64,000 nt of DNA from Lachnospiraceae bacterium (GTDB lineage: Bacteria > Bacillota > Clostridia > Lachnospirales > Lachnospiraceae). The notes under the pieces were generated by a model that was given only the letters and a program-made list of their open reading frames with translations, searched no databases and had not been told where the DNA came from. Shown one piece after another: positions 15,441-23,736 of the stretch. The stretch is taken from positions 2,108,001 to 2,172,000 of the forward strand of contig AP025576.1 of NCBI GenBank assembly GCA_022845955.1. The letters run 5' to 3'. Position 1 is the stretch's first letter; each line of letters starts with the position of its first letter. A program made the position numbers and the translations under genes.

Positions 15441-16253
15441 ATGGATATTACAACACTTCTCGGCATTATTTTAGGCTTTGCCGTAATTGTCTGGGGGATC
15501 GGTACGAAATCCCTGGGAAACTTTATAGATATAGACAGCGTGTTAATTACGGTGGGAGGTACCCTATGTGCTGTCCTGGCATCCTTTTCCTTCAGACAGC
15601 TTGCGAAAATCGGGGTGCATTTCAAAATACTTCTGTTCGGCAGTAAATATAAGCCGGAAACCGCTATCAACAAGCTGGTGGAGCTTGCCCAGCTGGCCAG
15701 AAAGGACGGGCTTCTTGCGCTGGAAGAAAAAGCGGCGGAAATCAAGGATCCGTTTTTCCAGCGGGGAGTGCTTCTGGTGGTGGACGCCATGGAAGCGGAT
15801 AAGGTACGCAGCCTGCTGGAAGGGGAAATTGAAGCCATGGATCAACGGCATGGTGCCGGGGCAGAGTTGTATGAAAAGGCGAGTATTTACGCCCCCGCCT
15901 TCGGTATGATCGGAACGCTGGTAGGACTGATAAAAATGCTCGCAGAAATGAACCTGGATGAAGGGGCCTCCTCCTCGCTGGGACTGAGCATGGCGACGGC
16001 CCTGGTAACGACCTTCTACGGCTGTATTCTTGCAAATCTGCTTTTTCTGCCCATGGCCAAAAAGCTGCATATCCGGAATGAAGAGGAAATCCTTTACCGG
16101 CAGATAATTGTGGAAGGCGTGGTAGGCATACAGTGCGGGGATAACCCCAAGAACCTGAAAGAAAAGCTGGTATCCTGCCTGAGCCAGAAGCAGCAGAAGA
16201 AGCTTTTGTCCGATAATGCCGGGAAAAAAGGCGGCAAAGACAAAGGACAGTAA
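15441..16253 (+). CDS. motA: Flagellar motor stator protein MotA
   Basis: A 270-residue inner-membrane protein with the four MotA membrane segments (about 2-24, 34-52, 150-172, 183-205) and the cytoplasmic loop that contacts FliG (about 55-145). The N-terminal DITTLLGIILGFAVIVWGI is typical of the Clostridia/Bacillus type. MotA with MotB forms the ion channel that drives rotation. GAGGAGG lies 9 bp upstream of the start. Confidence 0.96.
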   Translation: MDITTLLGIILGFAVIVWGIGTKSLGNFIDIDSVLITVGGTLCAVLASFSFRQLAKIGVHFKILLFGSKYKPETAINKLVELAQLARKDGLLALEEKAAEIKDPFFQRGVLLVVDAMEADKVRSLLEGEIEAMDQRHGAGAELYEKASIYAPAFGMIGTLVGLIKMLAEMNLDEGASSSLGLSMATALVTTFYGCILANLLFLPMAKKLHIRNEEEILYRQIIVEGVVGIQCGDNPKNLKEKLVSCLSQKQQKKLLSDNAGKKGGKDKGQ

Positions 16254-16298
16254 ACGGACAGACAATAACGGCTTATGAGAGTGACGGCGGGTGTCTAT

Positions 16299-17099
16299 AT
16301 GAAAAGAAGAAAAAAGGGATCGGAAGAGGGCGGCTGGCTTAATACCTATGCGGATATGGTAACACTGCTTTTGTGCTTTTTTGTCTTACTTTACAGCATT
16401 TCCTCGGTTGACAAAAGCAAATGGGAAAACCTGGTTATAAGCCTGAATCCTGATGCCGCAGAAGCGCTGAATGAACCCCATTCCGACGGGACAGAAACGG
16501 AAGGAACCCTGGAAAAACTTCCGGATGCGGATGCTTTTGAAGAAATCTATGATTCCCTGATGCAGGCGGCGCAGGATCTGGGAATTGAAAACCAGGTGAG
16601 CATTACCCAGGGGGACGGCTATACCTTCATTTCTTTTAAGGATAAGGTTTTCTTTGACGGGGACAGCCCTGTTCTGAAGGAAGAAGGGAAAAAAGTACTG
16701 GATATGTTTGCGGAGGCTATCGCCCCGGCAGCAGAGGAGATAAAGGAAATAGAAGTACTGGGACACACTTCCCAGGGAGATCCCAATATCCCCAATGAGG
16801 TGATCACGGACCGGGTGCTTTCGGCGGAACGCTCCGCACAGATAGTGGCTTACATCCAGGAAAAGGATATTATTGAGCCGGCCAGACTGATCAGTATGGC
16901 TTTCGGCCAGTTCCGGCCCATAGATACCTTCCAGACCCAGGAGGGAAGGGCACATAACCGTAGGGCGGAAATACTGATTACCAAAAACGGTTCCGTGGAA
17001 CGAAGCTTAAGCTATTACTACGAACAGGTGTATGGAAGCGAAACCTACGAAGAGTGGGTGGATGGCCAGAATTCGCCGGAGGAAAAAAATGAGGAATAA
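16299..17099 (+). CDS. motB: Flagellar motor stator protein MotB
   Basis: About 266 residues. A basic start (KRRKKGSEEGGW) is followed by one membrane segment with the ion-binding Asp in NTYADMVTLLLCFFVLLYS, then a linker and an OmpA-like peptidoglycan-binding domain (about 130-245; EVLGHTSQ, LSAERSAQIVAYI, NRRAEILI). ATG 16275 would add eight residues; 16299 is preferred for its GGCGGG spacing and usual MotB N-terminus. fliL, often next, is absent; fliM follows. Confidence 0.95.
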   Translation: MKRRKKGSEEGGWLNTYADMVTLLLCFFVLLYSISSVDKSKWENLVISLNPDAAEALNEPHSDGTETEGTLEKLPDADAFEEIYDSLMQAAQDLGIENQVSITQGDGYTFISFKDKVFFDGDSPVLKEEGKKVLDMFAEAIAPAAEEIKEIEVLGHTSQGDPNIPNEVITDRVLSAERSAQIVAYIQEKDIIEPARLISMAFGQFRPIDTFQTQEGRAHNRRAEILITKNGSVERSLSYYYEQVYGSETYEEWVDGQNSPEEKNEE

Positions 17100-17117
17100 A
17101 TTAACAGGAGTAGGCAC

Positions 17118-18164
17118 ATGGCTGAGGTATTGTCGCAAAGTCAGATAGACGCATTGTTAAATTCCATGATGAGCGGGGGCGGGGAAGAGGAGCCGGCAGT
17201 GGAAACGGATGAGAAAACCTTCCGTTATTACGATTTTAACAGCCCCAAGAAGTTCACCAAGGATAAATTGAAGCTTTTGAAGGGTATTTATGATAATTAC
17301 TGCCGGATAGCCTCTTCCCAGATAAACAGCCTGTTCCGGGTCAATTGCGAAGTAGAGGCGGTTACCGTGGAGGAGCAGCGCTACTATGAATTCAGCAATG
17401 CCCTTGGGGATAACGATATTCTGACCCTGGTGGATGTGAAATGCGCCGACAGCACAAGTAAATATCCGCCGCTGCTGATTCATATCAGCCAGACGCTGAT
17501 GGTCAATATGATTGACCGGATGCTGGGAGGGAATGAGGACACCACCGATATCGATTCCTCCTACATCTACACGGAACTGGAAATGCCCCTGTATCGTAAA
17601 ATCATGGACTATTTCATCGTGATTCTGCGGGATGCATGGAGCAGCTATATCAAGATGCAGCCCCGGCTGGAACGTATAGAGGAAAACCCCAGCCTTTTCC
17701 AGGACATCACTGTGGATGAGACTGTGGTAATTATCCTGCTGAATGCCCAGATGCAGGGAGGCTCCGGAAAGATCAGTTTCTGTATTCCGGAGAATCTTCT
17801 GTCCGGCATATTCGATATCATCGATAACCGGAAACGGACGGAGGATGAATATGAAAATGTGCTTCCGGATGTCCACGAGACAATTATGAATAAAATAAGA
17901 GGCTCCGTAATGACAATGAAAGCGGATCTGGGAGAAGCGGAGCTTGACCTGGCGGATATCTACAATCTGCAGGTGGGAGATGTCATTGATTTGAATAAAC
18001 CTCATGATTCTGAGGTGATGCTGTATGTGGAGGAACAGCCCTGGTTTTCAGGAAAGCTGGGCGTGAGCAATAAAAAGATAGCTGTGAAAATCAATAACCG
18101 TCTGGATCAGACGGAGACGGAAAGAAAAGAAATACAAGCGGATGATTTCACATCTGTTATGTAG
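17118..18164 (+). CDS. fliM: Flagellar motor switch protein FliM
   Basis: A 348-residue C-ring protein. The N-terminal EN-type CheY-binding segment reads LSQSQIDALLNSM (about 5-17). A CheC-like middle domain (about 45-230) and a C-terminal SpoA/FliN-like domain (about 255-335) follow. FliM receives phospho-CheY and sets rotation direction. It is followed by cheY, its signal partner. Confidence 0.96.
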   Translation: MAEVLSQSQIDALLNSMMSGGGEEEPAVETDEKTFRYYDFNSPKKFTKDKLKLLKGIYDNYCRIASSQINSLFRVNCEVEAVTVEEQRYYEFSNALGDNDILTLVDVKCADSTSKYPPLLIHISQTLMVNMIDRMLGGNEDTTDIDSSYIYTELEMPLYRKIMDYFIVILRDAWSSYIKMQPRLERIEENPSLFQDITVDETVVIILLNAQMQGGSGKISFCIPENLLSGIFDIIDNRKRTEDEYENVLPDVHETIMNKIRGSVMTMKADLGEAELDLADIYNLQVGDVIDLNKPHDSEVMLYVEEQPWFSGKLGVSNKKIAVKINNRLDQTETERKEIQADDFTSVM

Positions 18165-18213
18165 ATAGAACCTGAAGCGTTCAAAGATGTTAAAAAAAGC
18201 GAGGTATGCAGAA

Positions 18214-18576
18214 ATGGCAAAAATTCTGGTAGTTGATGATGCGGCATTTATGAGAATGATGGTGAAGGATGCGCTTTCCAAAGGCGGCTATACGGATGTG
18301 TATGAAGCGGAGGATGGAGCGAAGGCTGTGGAGGAATTTGAACGGCTGCTTCCGGATTTGGTGATCATGGATATTACCATGCCCAATATGGACGGGCTCC
18401 AGGCTCTGAAAAAAATCAAGCAGACCCATCCGGACGCCACCGTGGTAATGTGTTCCGCAATGGGACAGGAGAGCATGGTAATTGATGCGATTAAATCAGG
18501 GGCAAAGGATTTTATTGTTAAGCCCTTCAAACCGGACAGGATACTGAAAACCGTATCAAGTATCGTGGATGCATAA
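18214..18576 (+). CDS. cheY: Chemotaxis response regulator CheY
   Basis: A 120-residue stand-alone receiver domain. Acidic pocket VVDDAAF, phospho-acceptor Asp in LVIMDITMPNMDG, the switch Thr/Ser in VMCSAMGQ and Lys in VKPFKPDRI are present. Start at 18214 uses GCGAGG upstream; an earlier ATG at 18187 would add nine unusual residues. Phosphorylated by CheA, it binds FliM/FliY. Confidence 0.96.
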   Translation: MAKILVVDDAAFMRMMVKDALSKGGYTDVYEAEDGAKAVEEFERLLPDLVIMDITMPNMDGLQALKKIKQTHPDATVVMCSAMGQESMVIDAIKSGAKDFIVKPFKPDRILKTVSSIVDA

Positions 18577-18588
18577 AGGAGGAAGGCA

Positions 18589-19023
18589 ATGTCTTTTCTG
18601 AATTCATTAAATATAAGCGCCTCCGGGATGGCTGCCCAGAAGCTGCGCCTCGATGTGGCGGCGGAAAATATCGCCAATCAGGAAACCACGAGAACGGAAG
18701 GCGGAGGCCCTTACAGGCGTAAAATGGTAGTTCTGCATGAGGCTGGGGAAAACAGTTTCCAAAAGGCACTGACGGCGGCAGGAACCCGGCAGCCGGCAGG
18801 CGTACAGGCGACCCGGATAGCCGAAGATGAAACCGCTCTGAATCCGGTTTATGATCCCACGCATCCGGATGCGGATGAAAACGGCTATGTCCAGATGCCC
18901 AATGTGGATTTGGTGAAGGAAACTATAGACAGTATGTCTGCAACCAGATCCTATGACGCCAATATAACGGCCTTCAATGCCATGAAGCTGATGATGCAGA
19001 AAGCATTGGAAATTGGAAAATAA
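18589..19023 (+). CDS. flgC: Flagellar basal-body rod protein FlgC, displaced
   Basis: A 144-residue FlgC: N-terminal LNISASGMAAQKLRLDVAAENIANQETT, the internal GYVQMPNVDLVKETIDSM motif and the C-terminal helix SYDANITAFNAMKLMMQKAL are all characteristic (parts quoted). FlgC is a rod protein next to FlgB. In most operons it lies between flgB and fliE; here that slot is taken by the recombinase and inversion segment, and flgC is between cheY and fliY. GGAGGAAGG precedes the ATG by 5 bp. Confidence 0.95.
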   Translation: MSFLNSLNISASGMAAQKLRLDVAAENIANQETTRTEGGGPYRRKMVVLHEAGENSFQKALTAAGTRQPAGVQATRIAEDETALNPVYDPTHPDADENGYVQMPNVDLVKETIDSMSATRSYDANITAFNAMKLMMQKALEIGK

Positions 19024-19055
19024 GCATAACAGGACCAGAAAGAGAGATTGGATAA

Positions 19056-20564
19056 ATGGGTGCGAATAGTTTTAGTCCGGTAGAAATAGACGCCATAGGC
19101 GAAATACTCAATATCAGCCTCGGCGCTTCCGCAACTGCCGCATCAACAATGCTTGATGCCAGAGTGGACATCACTACTCCGGTAGTGCATGTGGAAAAGA
19201 GGGAAGAATTCAGCTTTTCCAATCTGGAGCCGGCGGTAGGGGTGGAAATTACCTATATTGACGGTCTTACCGGGGACAATGTGATGCTGCTGAAAAGGCA
19301 GGACGTGAAGGCCATAGTGGAAATGCTGATGGGGATGGAGATAGCGGATGAGGATTTCGAACTGAACGAAATGAACATCAGCGCGATCTGCGAAGTGATG
19401 AACCAGATGATGGGAGCTTCAGCAACCGCCCTTTCGGAGCTTTTGGGAAAGCCTGTCAATATTTCCACGCCAAAGTCATTTGAAATAACAAGTGATGAAC
19501 AATTCAAAGATAAATACTTTACCGAAGGCAACGCGGCAATGGTGGTCATCAGCTTCCGGCTGAATATTGCGGAAAAGCTGGAAAGTGAATTCATGAACCT
19601 GATGCCGATTACGCTGGCTAAAGAGCTGGTATCCGGGTTCTTCCCGGATGGGATGCTGGAAGAACTGCAGGAAGATATGCAGGAAGAAGAACAGACGGTT
19701 CCGGCGAAAGAGGCAGGAATGAGCAATGCCCCGCAGAACCAGACGGCAGAACCGGAGGAATATACGGTACATAACCAGATGCCGGTACCGGAAGAATATG
19801 CACCGCAGGGCCAGACGGCAGTACCGGGGGAATATACCGCGCAGAGCCAGACGGCAGTACCGGAAGAATATACCGCGCAGAGCCAGACGGCAGTACCGGT
19901 GGAATATACCGCGCAGGGCCAGACGGCAGTACCGGGGGAATATACCGCGCAGAGCCAGACGGCAGTACCGGGGGAATATACCGCGCAGAGCCAGACGGCA
20001 GTACCGGGGGAATATGCCGTGCAGAATCAGATGCCGGTACCGGGAGAGTATGCGGCGCAGAACCTGGCATCGGTACCGGGAATGGATACCGTGCAGAACC
20101 AGGCGGTGATGCCGGCACAGGCCGGGGCCGTACAAGCCGATGCATCGGTTTTTTCCAAAGAAATACTGGAAATCCAGCGGATGCAGATGGAGCTTATGGA
20201 GCATATGAGACAGATGGAGACAGCCAGACAGGAACGAAAACCCAAGCAGATACGGGTGCATTCCTCCGTAGAGCCCACCCTGCGGGAGGAAAACGGCGGG
20301 GACAGCGATCCGGACAGCAATCTGGATTTGATTATGGGCGTACCGGTGGAGGTTTCCGTGGAAATCGGAAGGACCAGAAAGCTGGTTAAGGATATTCTGG
20401 AATTGAATAAGGGTTCCCTGGTGGTGTTAGATAAGCTGGCAGGGGAGCAGGTGGATTTATTTGTCAACGGGCAGTGCATTGCCAGAGGCGATGTGGTGGT
20501 GGTAGATGATAATTTCGGCATCCGGATCACGCAGATAGTGAGCGAAGATATCCCGGTTGCATAA
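19056..20564 (+). CDS. fliY: Flagellar motor switch phosphatase FliY with repeat linker
   Basis: A 502-residue FliY, longer than the usual ~380. Residues 1-210 form a CheC-like domain with two phosphatase-type helices, EIDAIGEILNISLG and MNISAICEVMNQMMG, each with the E-x-x-N pair. Residues 228-347 are ten tandem 12-residue repeats (QTAVPGEYTAQS-like). Residues about 415-500 form a FliN/SpoA C-ring domain (MGVPVEVSVEIGRTRKLVKDIL, VVVDDNFGIRI). FliY replaces FliN in many Firmicutes and dephosphorylates CheY at the motor. Confidence 0.93.
   Translation: MGANSFSPVEIDAIGEILNISLGASATAASTMLDARVDITTPVVHVEKREEFSFSNLEPAVGVEITYIDGLTGDNVMLLKRQDVKAIVEMLMGMEIADEDFELNEMNISAICEVMNQMMGASATALSELLGKPVNISTPKSFEITSDEQFKDKYFTEGNAAMVVISFRLNIAEKLESEFMNLMPITLAKELVSGFFPDGMLEELQEDMQEEEQTVPAKEAGMSNAPQNQTAEPEEYTVHNQMPVPEEYAPQGQTAVPGEYTAQSQTAVPEEYTAQSQTAVPVEYTAQGQTAVPGEYTAQSQTAVPGEYTAQSQTAVPGEYAVQNQMPVPGEYAAQNLASVPGMDTVQNQAVMPAQAGAVQADASVFSKEILEIQRMQMELMEHMRQMETARQERKPKQIRVHSSVEPTLREENGGDSDPDSNLDLIMGVPVEVSVEIGRTRKLVKDILELNKGSLVVLDKLAGEQVDLFVNGQCIARGDVVVVDDNFGIRITQIVSEDIPVA
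19737..20096 (+). repeat. Ten tandem 36-bp repeats in fliY
   Basis: Ten contiguous 36-bp units encoding 12 residues each (consensus SQTAVPGEYTAQ). The central six are nearly identical; the outer ones are diverged (NQMPVPGEYAAQ, NLASVPGMDTVQ). In frame with no spacers, so gain or loss of units keeps fliY intact. Confidence 0.95.
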
Positions 20565-20576
20565 GGATGGGAGAGC

Positions 20577-20918
20577 ATGTTGGAAGGGATTGTCTCGGCA
20601 GCCGGTACGCTGCTTCTGGTTGTAGTTATCCTGGCGCTCTGCTATGTTGCCACGCGGAAAATAGGAAAGATACAGCTGGGAATGGGAGCGGGCGGCGGAA
20701 AATATATAAGCATTCTGGACAGGCAGGCCCTGGGCCAGGATAAGGCGGTTGCACTTGTAAAGGTGGGGGACCGGTATCTGCTTCTGGGGATTGCCGCTTC
20801 CCAGGTTTCCCTGCTTGCTGAGGTACCCTGTGACGAGGTTACGGAGGAAGGTTCTGCAAAGCAGGAAGCCATTGATTTCAATTCCATTATGGAAAAGCTG
20901 AAGGACAGGAAAAAATAG
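20577..20918 (+). CDS. fliO: Flagellar biosynthetic protein FliO
   Basis: A 113-residue protein with an N-terminal membrane segment (about 5-24) and a cytoplasmic domain with the FliO pattern (YISILDRQALGQDKAVALVKVGDRYLLLG, quoted in part). FliO assists assembly of the FliP export-gate ring. It lies directly before fliP (2-bp gap), its standard position. Family members vary, so position adds weight. Confidence 0.88.
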   Translation: MLEGIVSAAGTLLLVVVILALCYVATRKIGKIQLGMGAGGGKYISILDRQALGQDKAVALVKVGDRYLLLGIAASQVSLLAEVPCDEVTEEGSAKQEAIDFNSIMEKLKDRKK

Positions 20919-20920
20919 GT

Positions 20921-21583
20921 ATGGAAGAAAATTCGTTAATCAGTATAAACGGCGGGGAAACCCCCACGCTGGAAATCTTGTTGTTGATGACAATCATTAT
21001 GCTTCTGCCGTCCATAGTAATCATGATGACCTCCTTTACCCGGATTATCATTATCCTGTCATTTACACGGAACGCACTGGGAATCCAGCAGACTCCGCCC
21101 AACATGGTACTTGTGGGCCTGGCCCTTTTTTTAACCTTGTTTATCATGCGGCCGGTGCTGGATGAAATCAATACCAATGCCTATCAACCCTACCTGGAGG
21201 AAAAAATCACCCAGGAGGAAGCACTTTCGCAGATGCAGGAGCCTCTGAAGCGTTTCATGCTGCGGCAGACCGACGTGAGTGCCGTGGAGCTGTTTACGGA
21301 TTTATCAGGAACAGAAGAGGTGGAGGAACCGATGGATCTGCCCATGACGGTAGTCATCCCTTCATTCATGACCAGCGAGCTGAAGAGAGGGTTCATGGCA
21401 GGTTTTGCCATATATGTTCCTTTTCTTCTGATTGATATCATCGTTTCCAGCACCCTGATGTCCATGGGTATGATTATGCTTCCGCCGGCTACTATAGCCC
21501 TTCCCTTCAAGCTGCTGTTGTTTGTGACGGTTAACGGCTGGGAGCTTCTGTTCTCCAGCATTGTGAAGGGATTCAATTTTTAA
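20921..21583 (+). CDS. fliP: Flagellar export gate protein FliP
   Basis: A 220-residue membrane protein with four hydrophobic segments. Signature FTRIIIILSFTRNALGIQQTPPN (about 39-61, in part) and RQTDVSAVELF, then LKRGFMAGFAIYVPFLLIDI. No cleaved signal peptide is evident, as in many Clostridia. FliP with FliQ and FliR forms the export channel helix. Confidence 0.96.
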   Translation: MEENSLISINGGETPTLEILLLMTIIMLLPSIVIMMTSFTRIIIILSFTRNALGIQQTPPNMVLVGLALFLTLFIMRPVLDEINTNAYQPYLEEKITQEEALSQMQEPLKRFMLRQTDVSAVELFTDLSGTEEVEEPMDLPMTVVIPSFMTSELKRGFMAGFAIYVPFLLIDIIVSSTLMSMGMIMLPPATIALPFKLLLFVTVNGWELLFSSIVKGFNF

Positions 21584-21598
21584 GGGAGGTCTGCGGAA

Positions 21599-21862
21599 AT
21601 GACAAACGGGGAAGTAACAGATTTAATGTACAAGGTTTTTCTTATGACGCTTCAGCTGGCCGGGCCGATTCTGGTGATAAGCATGGTGGTGGGAATCATT
21701 ATTTCCATCCTGCAGGCAGCCACACAGATTCACGAACAGACGCTGACCTTCGTGCCGAAGCTTTTGGTTATTGGGATTATCCTGGTGGTCGCCGGACCGA
21801 ACATGCTTCAGTCCCTGCAGGAATTTACCAGTGATATCTTTGCCATGATAGCCGCCGGTTAA
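21599..21862 (+). CDS. fliQ: Flagellar export gate protein FliQ
   Basis: An 87-residue protein with two membrane segments (about 15-39 and 55-73) and the conserved VVGIIISILQAATQIHEQTL stretch. Length and place (fliP-fliQ-fliR) are standard. It packs around the FliP/FliR channel. Confidence 0.96.
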   Translation: MTNGEVTDLMYKVFLMTLQLAGPILVISMVVGIIISILQAATQIHEQTLTFVPKLLVIGIILVVAGPNMLQSLQEFTSDIFAMIAAG

Positions 21863-21875
21863 CAGGAGGGCGAGG

Positions 21876-22649
21876 ATGAGCGGCGAACTTACAAGACAGG
21901 TGGTGCTGTTTTCCCTGATTTTAATGAGGATGTCCGGTTTCATACTGCTGAATCCCGTCCTGGGACGCAGAGGGATACCGGGTATGGCAAAAGCGGGGAT
22001 GATAATGGCCCTTTCCGTTATGATCTATCCCACGGCGGTGCTGGAAGGCGGAGGACCTGCTTCCACGCTGGCCCTGCTGGTATTGCTGCTGAAGGAATTT
22101 GCCTTCGGGTATCTCATAGGCTTTACCATGCAGCTGTTTGATTATGCGGTAACCTGCGCGGGGGCTATCCTGGACTTCCAGATGGGGCTTTCCATGGCGA
22201 CTGTGTATGATGTCCAGAACGGAGCGCAGACAGCGCTGTCCGGCTCCATAATGAATCTTTATTATCTGCTTCTTTTTTTTGCGGTGAACGGCCATCTGGC
22301 CCTGATGAAGATTCTGACCGCTTCCGGACGGGTCGTCCCTTACGGGCGGATTGCTTTCGGGACGGGGTGCTGGAATGCCATGCTGGAGATATTTATCCGG
22401 TGTACGGAGCTGGCTGTCAAAATGGCCTTTCCCCTCATTGCCATAGAGTTTCTCACGGAGGTGGGGGTGGGGATTCTGATGAAAATCATTCCCCAGATTA
22501 ATTTGTTTGTGCTGAACATCCAGCTGAAGGTACTGATAGGGCTGCTGGTCCTTTTGTTCCTGATATCGCCCATAGGGGATTATTTCAGCGGGATGATTAC
22601 GGAGATGATGAATACCATACAGGAAGTAGTAAGGCTGGCGGCAGGATAA
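21876..22649 (+). CDS. fliR: Flagellar export gate protein FliR
   Basis: A 257-residue, six-segment membrane protein of usual length, with the conserved AKAGMIMALSVMI and KEFAFGYLIGF segments. One FliR copy completes the export channel with FliP and FliQ. GGAGGGCGAGG precedes the start; 13-bp gaps on both sides indicate tight operon packing. Confidence 0.96.
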   Translation: MSGELTRQVVLFSLILMRMSGFILLNPVLGRRGIPGMAKAGMIMALSVMIYPTAVLEGGGPASTLALLVLLLKEFAFGYLIGFTMQLFDYAVTCAGAILDFQMGLSMATVYDVQNGAQTALSGSIMNLYYLLLFFAVNGHLALMKILTASGRVVPYGRIAFGTGCWNAMLEIFIRCTELAVKMAFPLIAIEFLTEVGVGILMKIIPQINLFVLNIQLKVLIGLLVLLFLISPIGDYFSGMITEMMNTIQEVVRLAAG

Positions 22650-22662
22650 AGGAAGTGAGAGA

Positions 22663-23736
22663 ATGGCGGCCGATTCCAAAACCGAAAAAGCCACACCCAA
22701 AAAGCGGCGGGATGAACGGAAAAAAGGAAATGTATTTTTAAGCAATGAAGTGACGGTTATATTGGGACTTCTGGGAATGTTCGTTCTGCTGCGTATGTAT
22801 TTTCCGGTACTTTTGCAGGTGATCGCCGGGTATGCCAAGGAAATGTTTGCCGCATCCAGCCTTCTGACGGATTTTACAGCAGGGGGCCTGGGAAACATGG
22901 CCTACCGGTTTTTTATAAATGTGCTTAAGGCCGGGCTGCCGCTGCTTCTGACAGCTATGGCGCTGCCGGTCATCGCGGTGGGGATCCAGACCCGGTTTTT
23001 ATTTACCGCCAAGAATTTCACACCCAAATTTAACAGGCTGAGCCCGCTGGAGGGAATTAAAAAAATCATTTCCCTCCGCAACATGGTGGAGCTTATAAAA
23101 AACATCCTCAAGACGATTATCCTGATTCTTATTTTATACACCGTTTTAAAAAAGGATTTTCTGGAGATCGTCAAGACCATGGATATGGATTTGGCCCTTT
23201 CCTCCGCTTTTATGCTGAACATGGTATTTGACATGATCATGACCATCGTCCTGGTGTTTACGGTGATCGCCGGCTTCGACTTCTTATACCAGAAATGGGA
23301 TTATGAACGGCGTATCAAAATGAGCAAACAGGAGGTAAAGGAGGAATTTAAGGAAACGGAAGGAAATCCGGAAATCAAGGGGAGAATCAAAACCCTGCAG
23401 CGCCAGATGGCGCAGAGGCGGATGATGCAGGCCGTCCCGCAGGCCGATGTCATTATCCGTAACCCCACCCATTTTGCGGTAGCCCTGAAGTATGATGCCG
23501 AAAAACATGCCGCGCCGGTGGTGATAGCCAAGGGGCAGGACGAGCTGGCGCTCAGGATTGTGGCAACAGGAGAAGAGCACGGCGTAACGGTGGTGGAAAA
23601 CAGGCCCCTTGCCAGGGCGCTGTATGCCCAGTGTGAACTGAACCGTCCCATTCCGGTGGAGTTTTACGGTGCGGTTGCGGAAGTACTGGTCTATGTCTTT
23701 AAGATGAATCAGAAGTGGAGTAATAACGGTCAATGA
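22663..23736 (+). CDS. flhB: Flagellar export switch protein FlhB
   Basis: A 357-residue protein: basic N-terminus (KTEKATPKKRRDERKKG), four membrane segments (about 27-210), and a cytoplasmic domain with the self-cleavage motif NPTH in IIRNPTHFAVALKYD (about residue 267). FlhB autocleavage, triggered with FliK, changes export from hook to filament subunits. Its last four bases overlap the flhA start (ATGA). Confidence 0.97.
   Translation: MAADSKTEKATPKKRRDERKKGNVFLSNEVTVILGLLGMFVLLRMYFPVLLQVIAGYAKEMFAASSLLTDFTAGGLGNMAYRFFINVLKAGLPLLLTAMALPVIAVGIQTRFLFTAKNFTPKFNRLSPLEGIKKIISLRNMVELIKNILKTIILILILYTVLKKDFLEIVKTMDMDLALSSAFMLNMVFDMIMTIVLVFTVIAGFDFLYQKWDYERRIKMSKQEVKEEFKETEGNPEIKGRIKTLQRQMAQRRMMQAVPQADVIIRNPTHFAVALKYDAEKHAAPVVIAKGQDELALRIVATGEEHGVTVVENRPLARALYAQCELNRPIPVEFYGAVAEVLVYVFKMNQKWSNNGQ

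Noticed and set aside
19737..20096. 36-bp repeats as a CRISPR array
   Set aside because: Units are contiguous with no spacers and are translated in frame in fliY.
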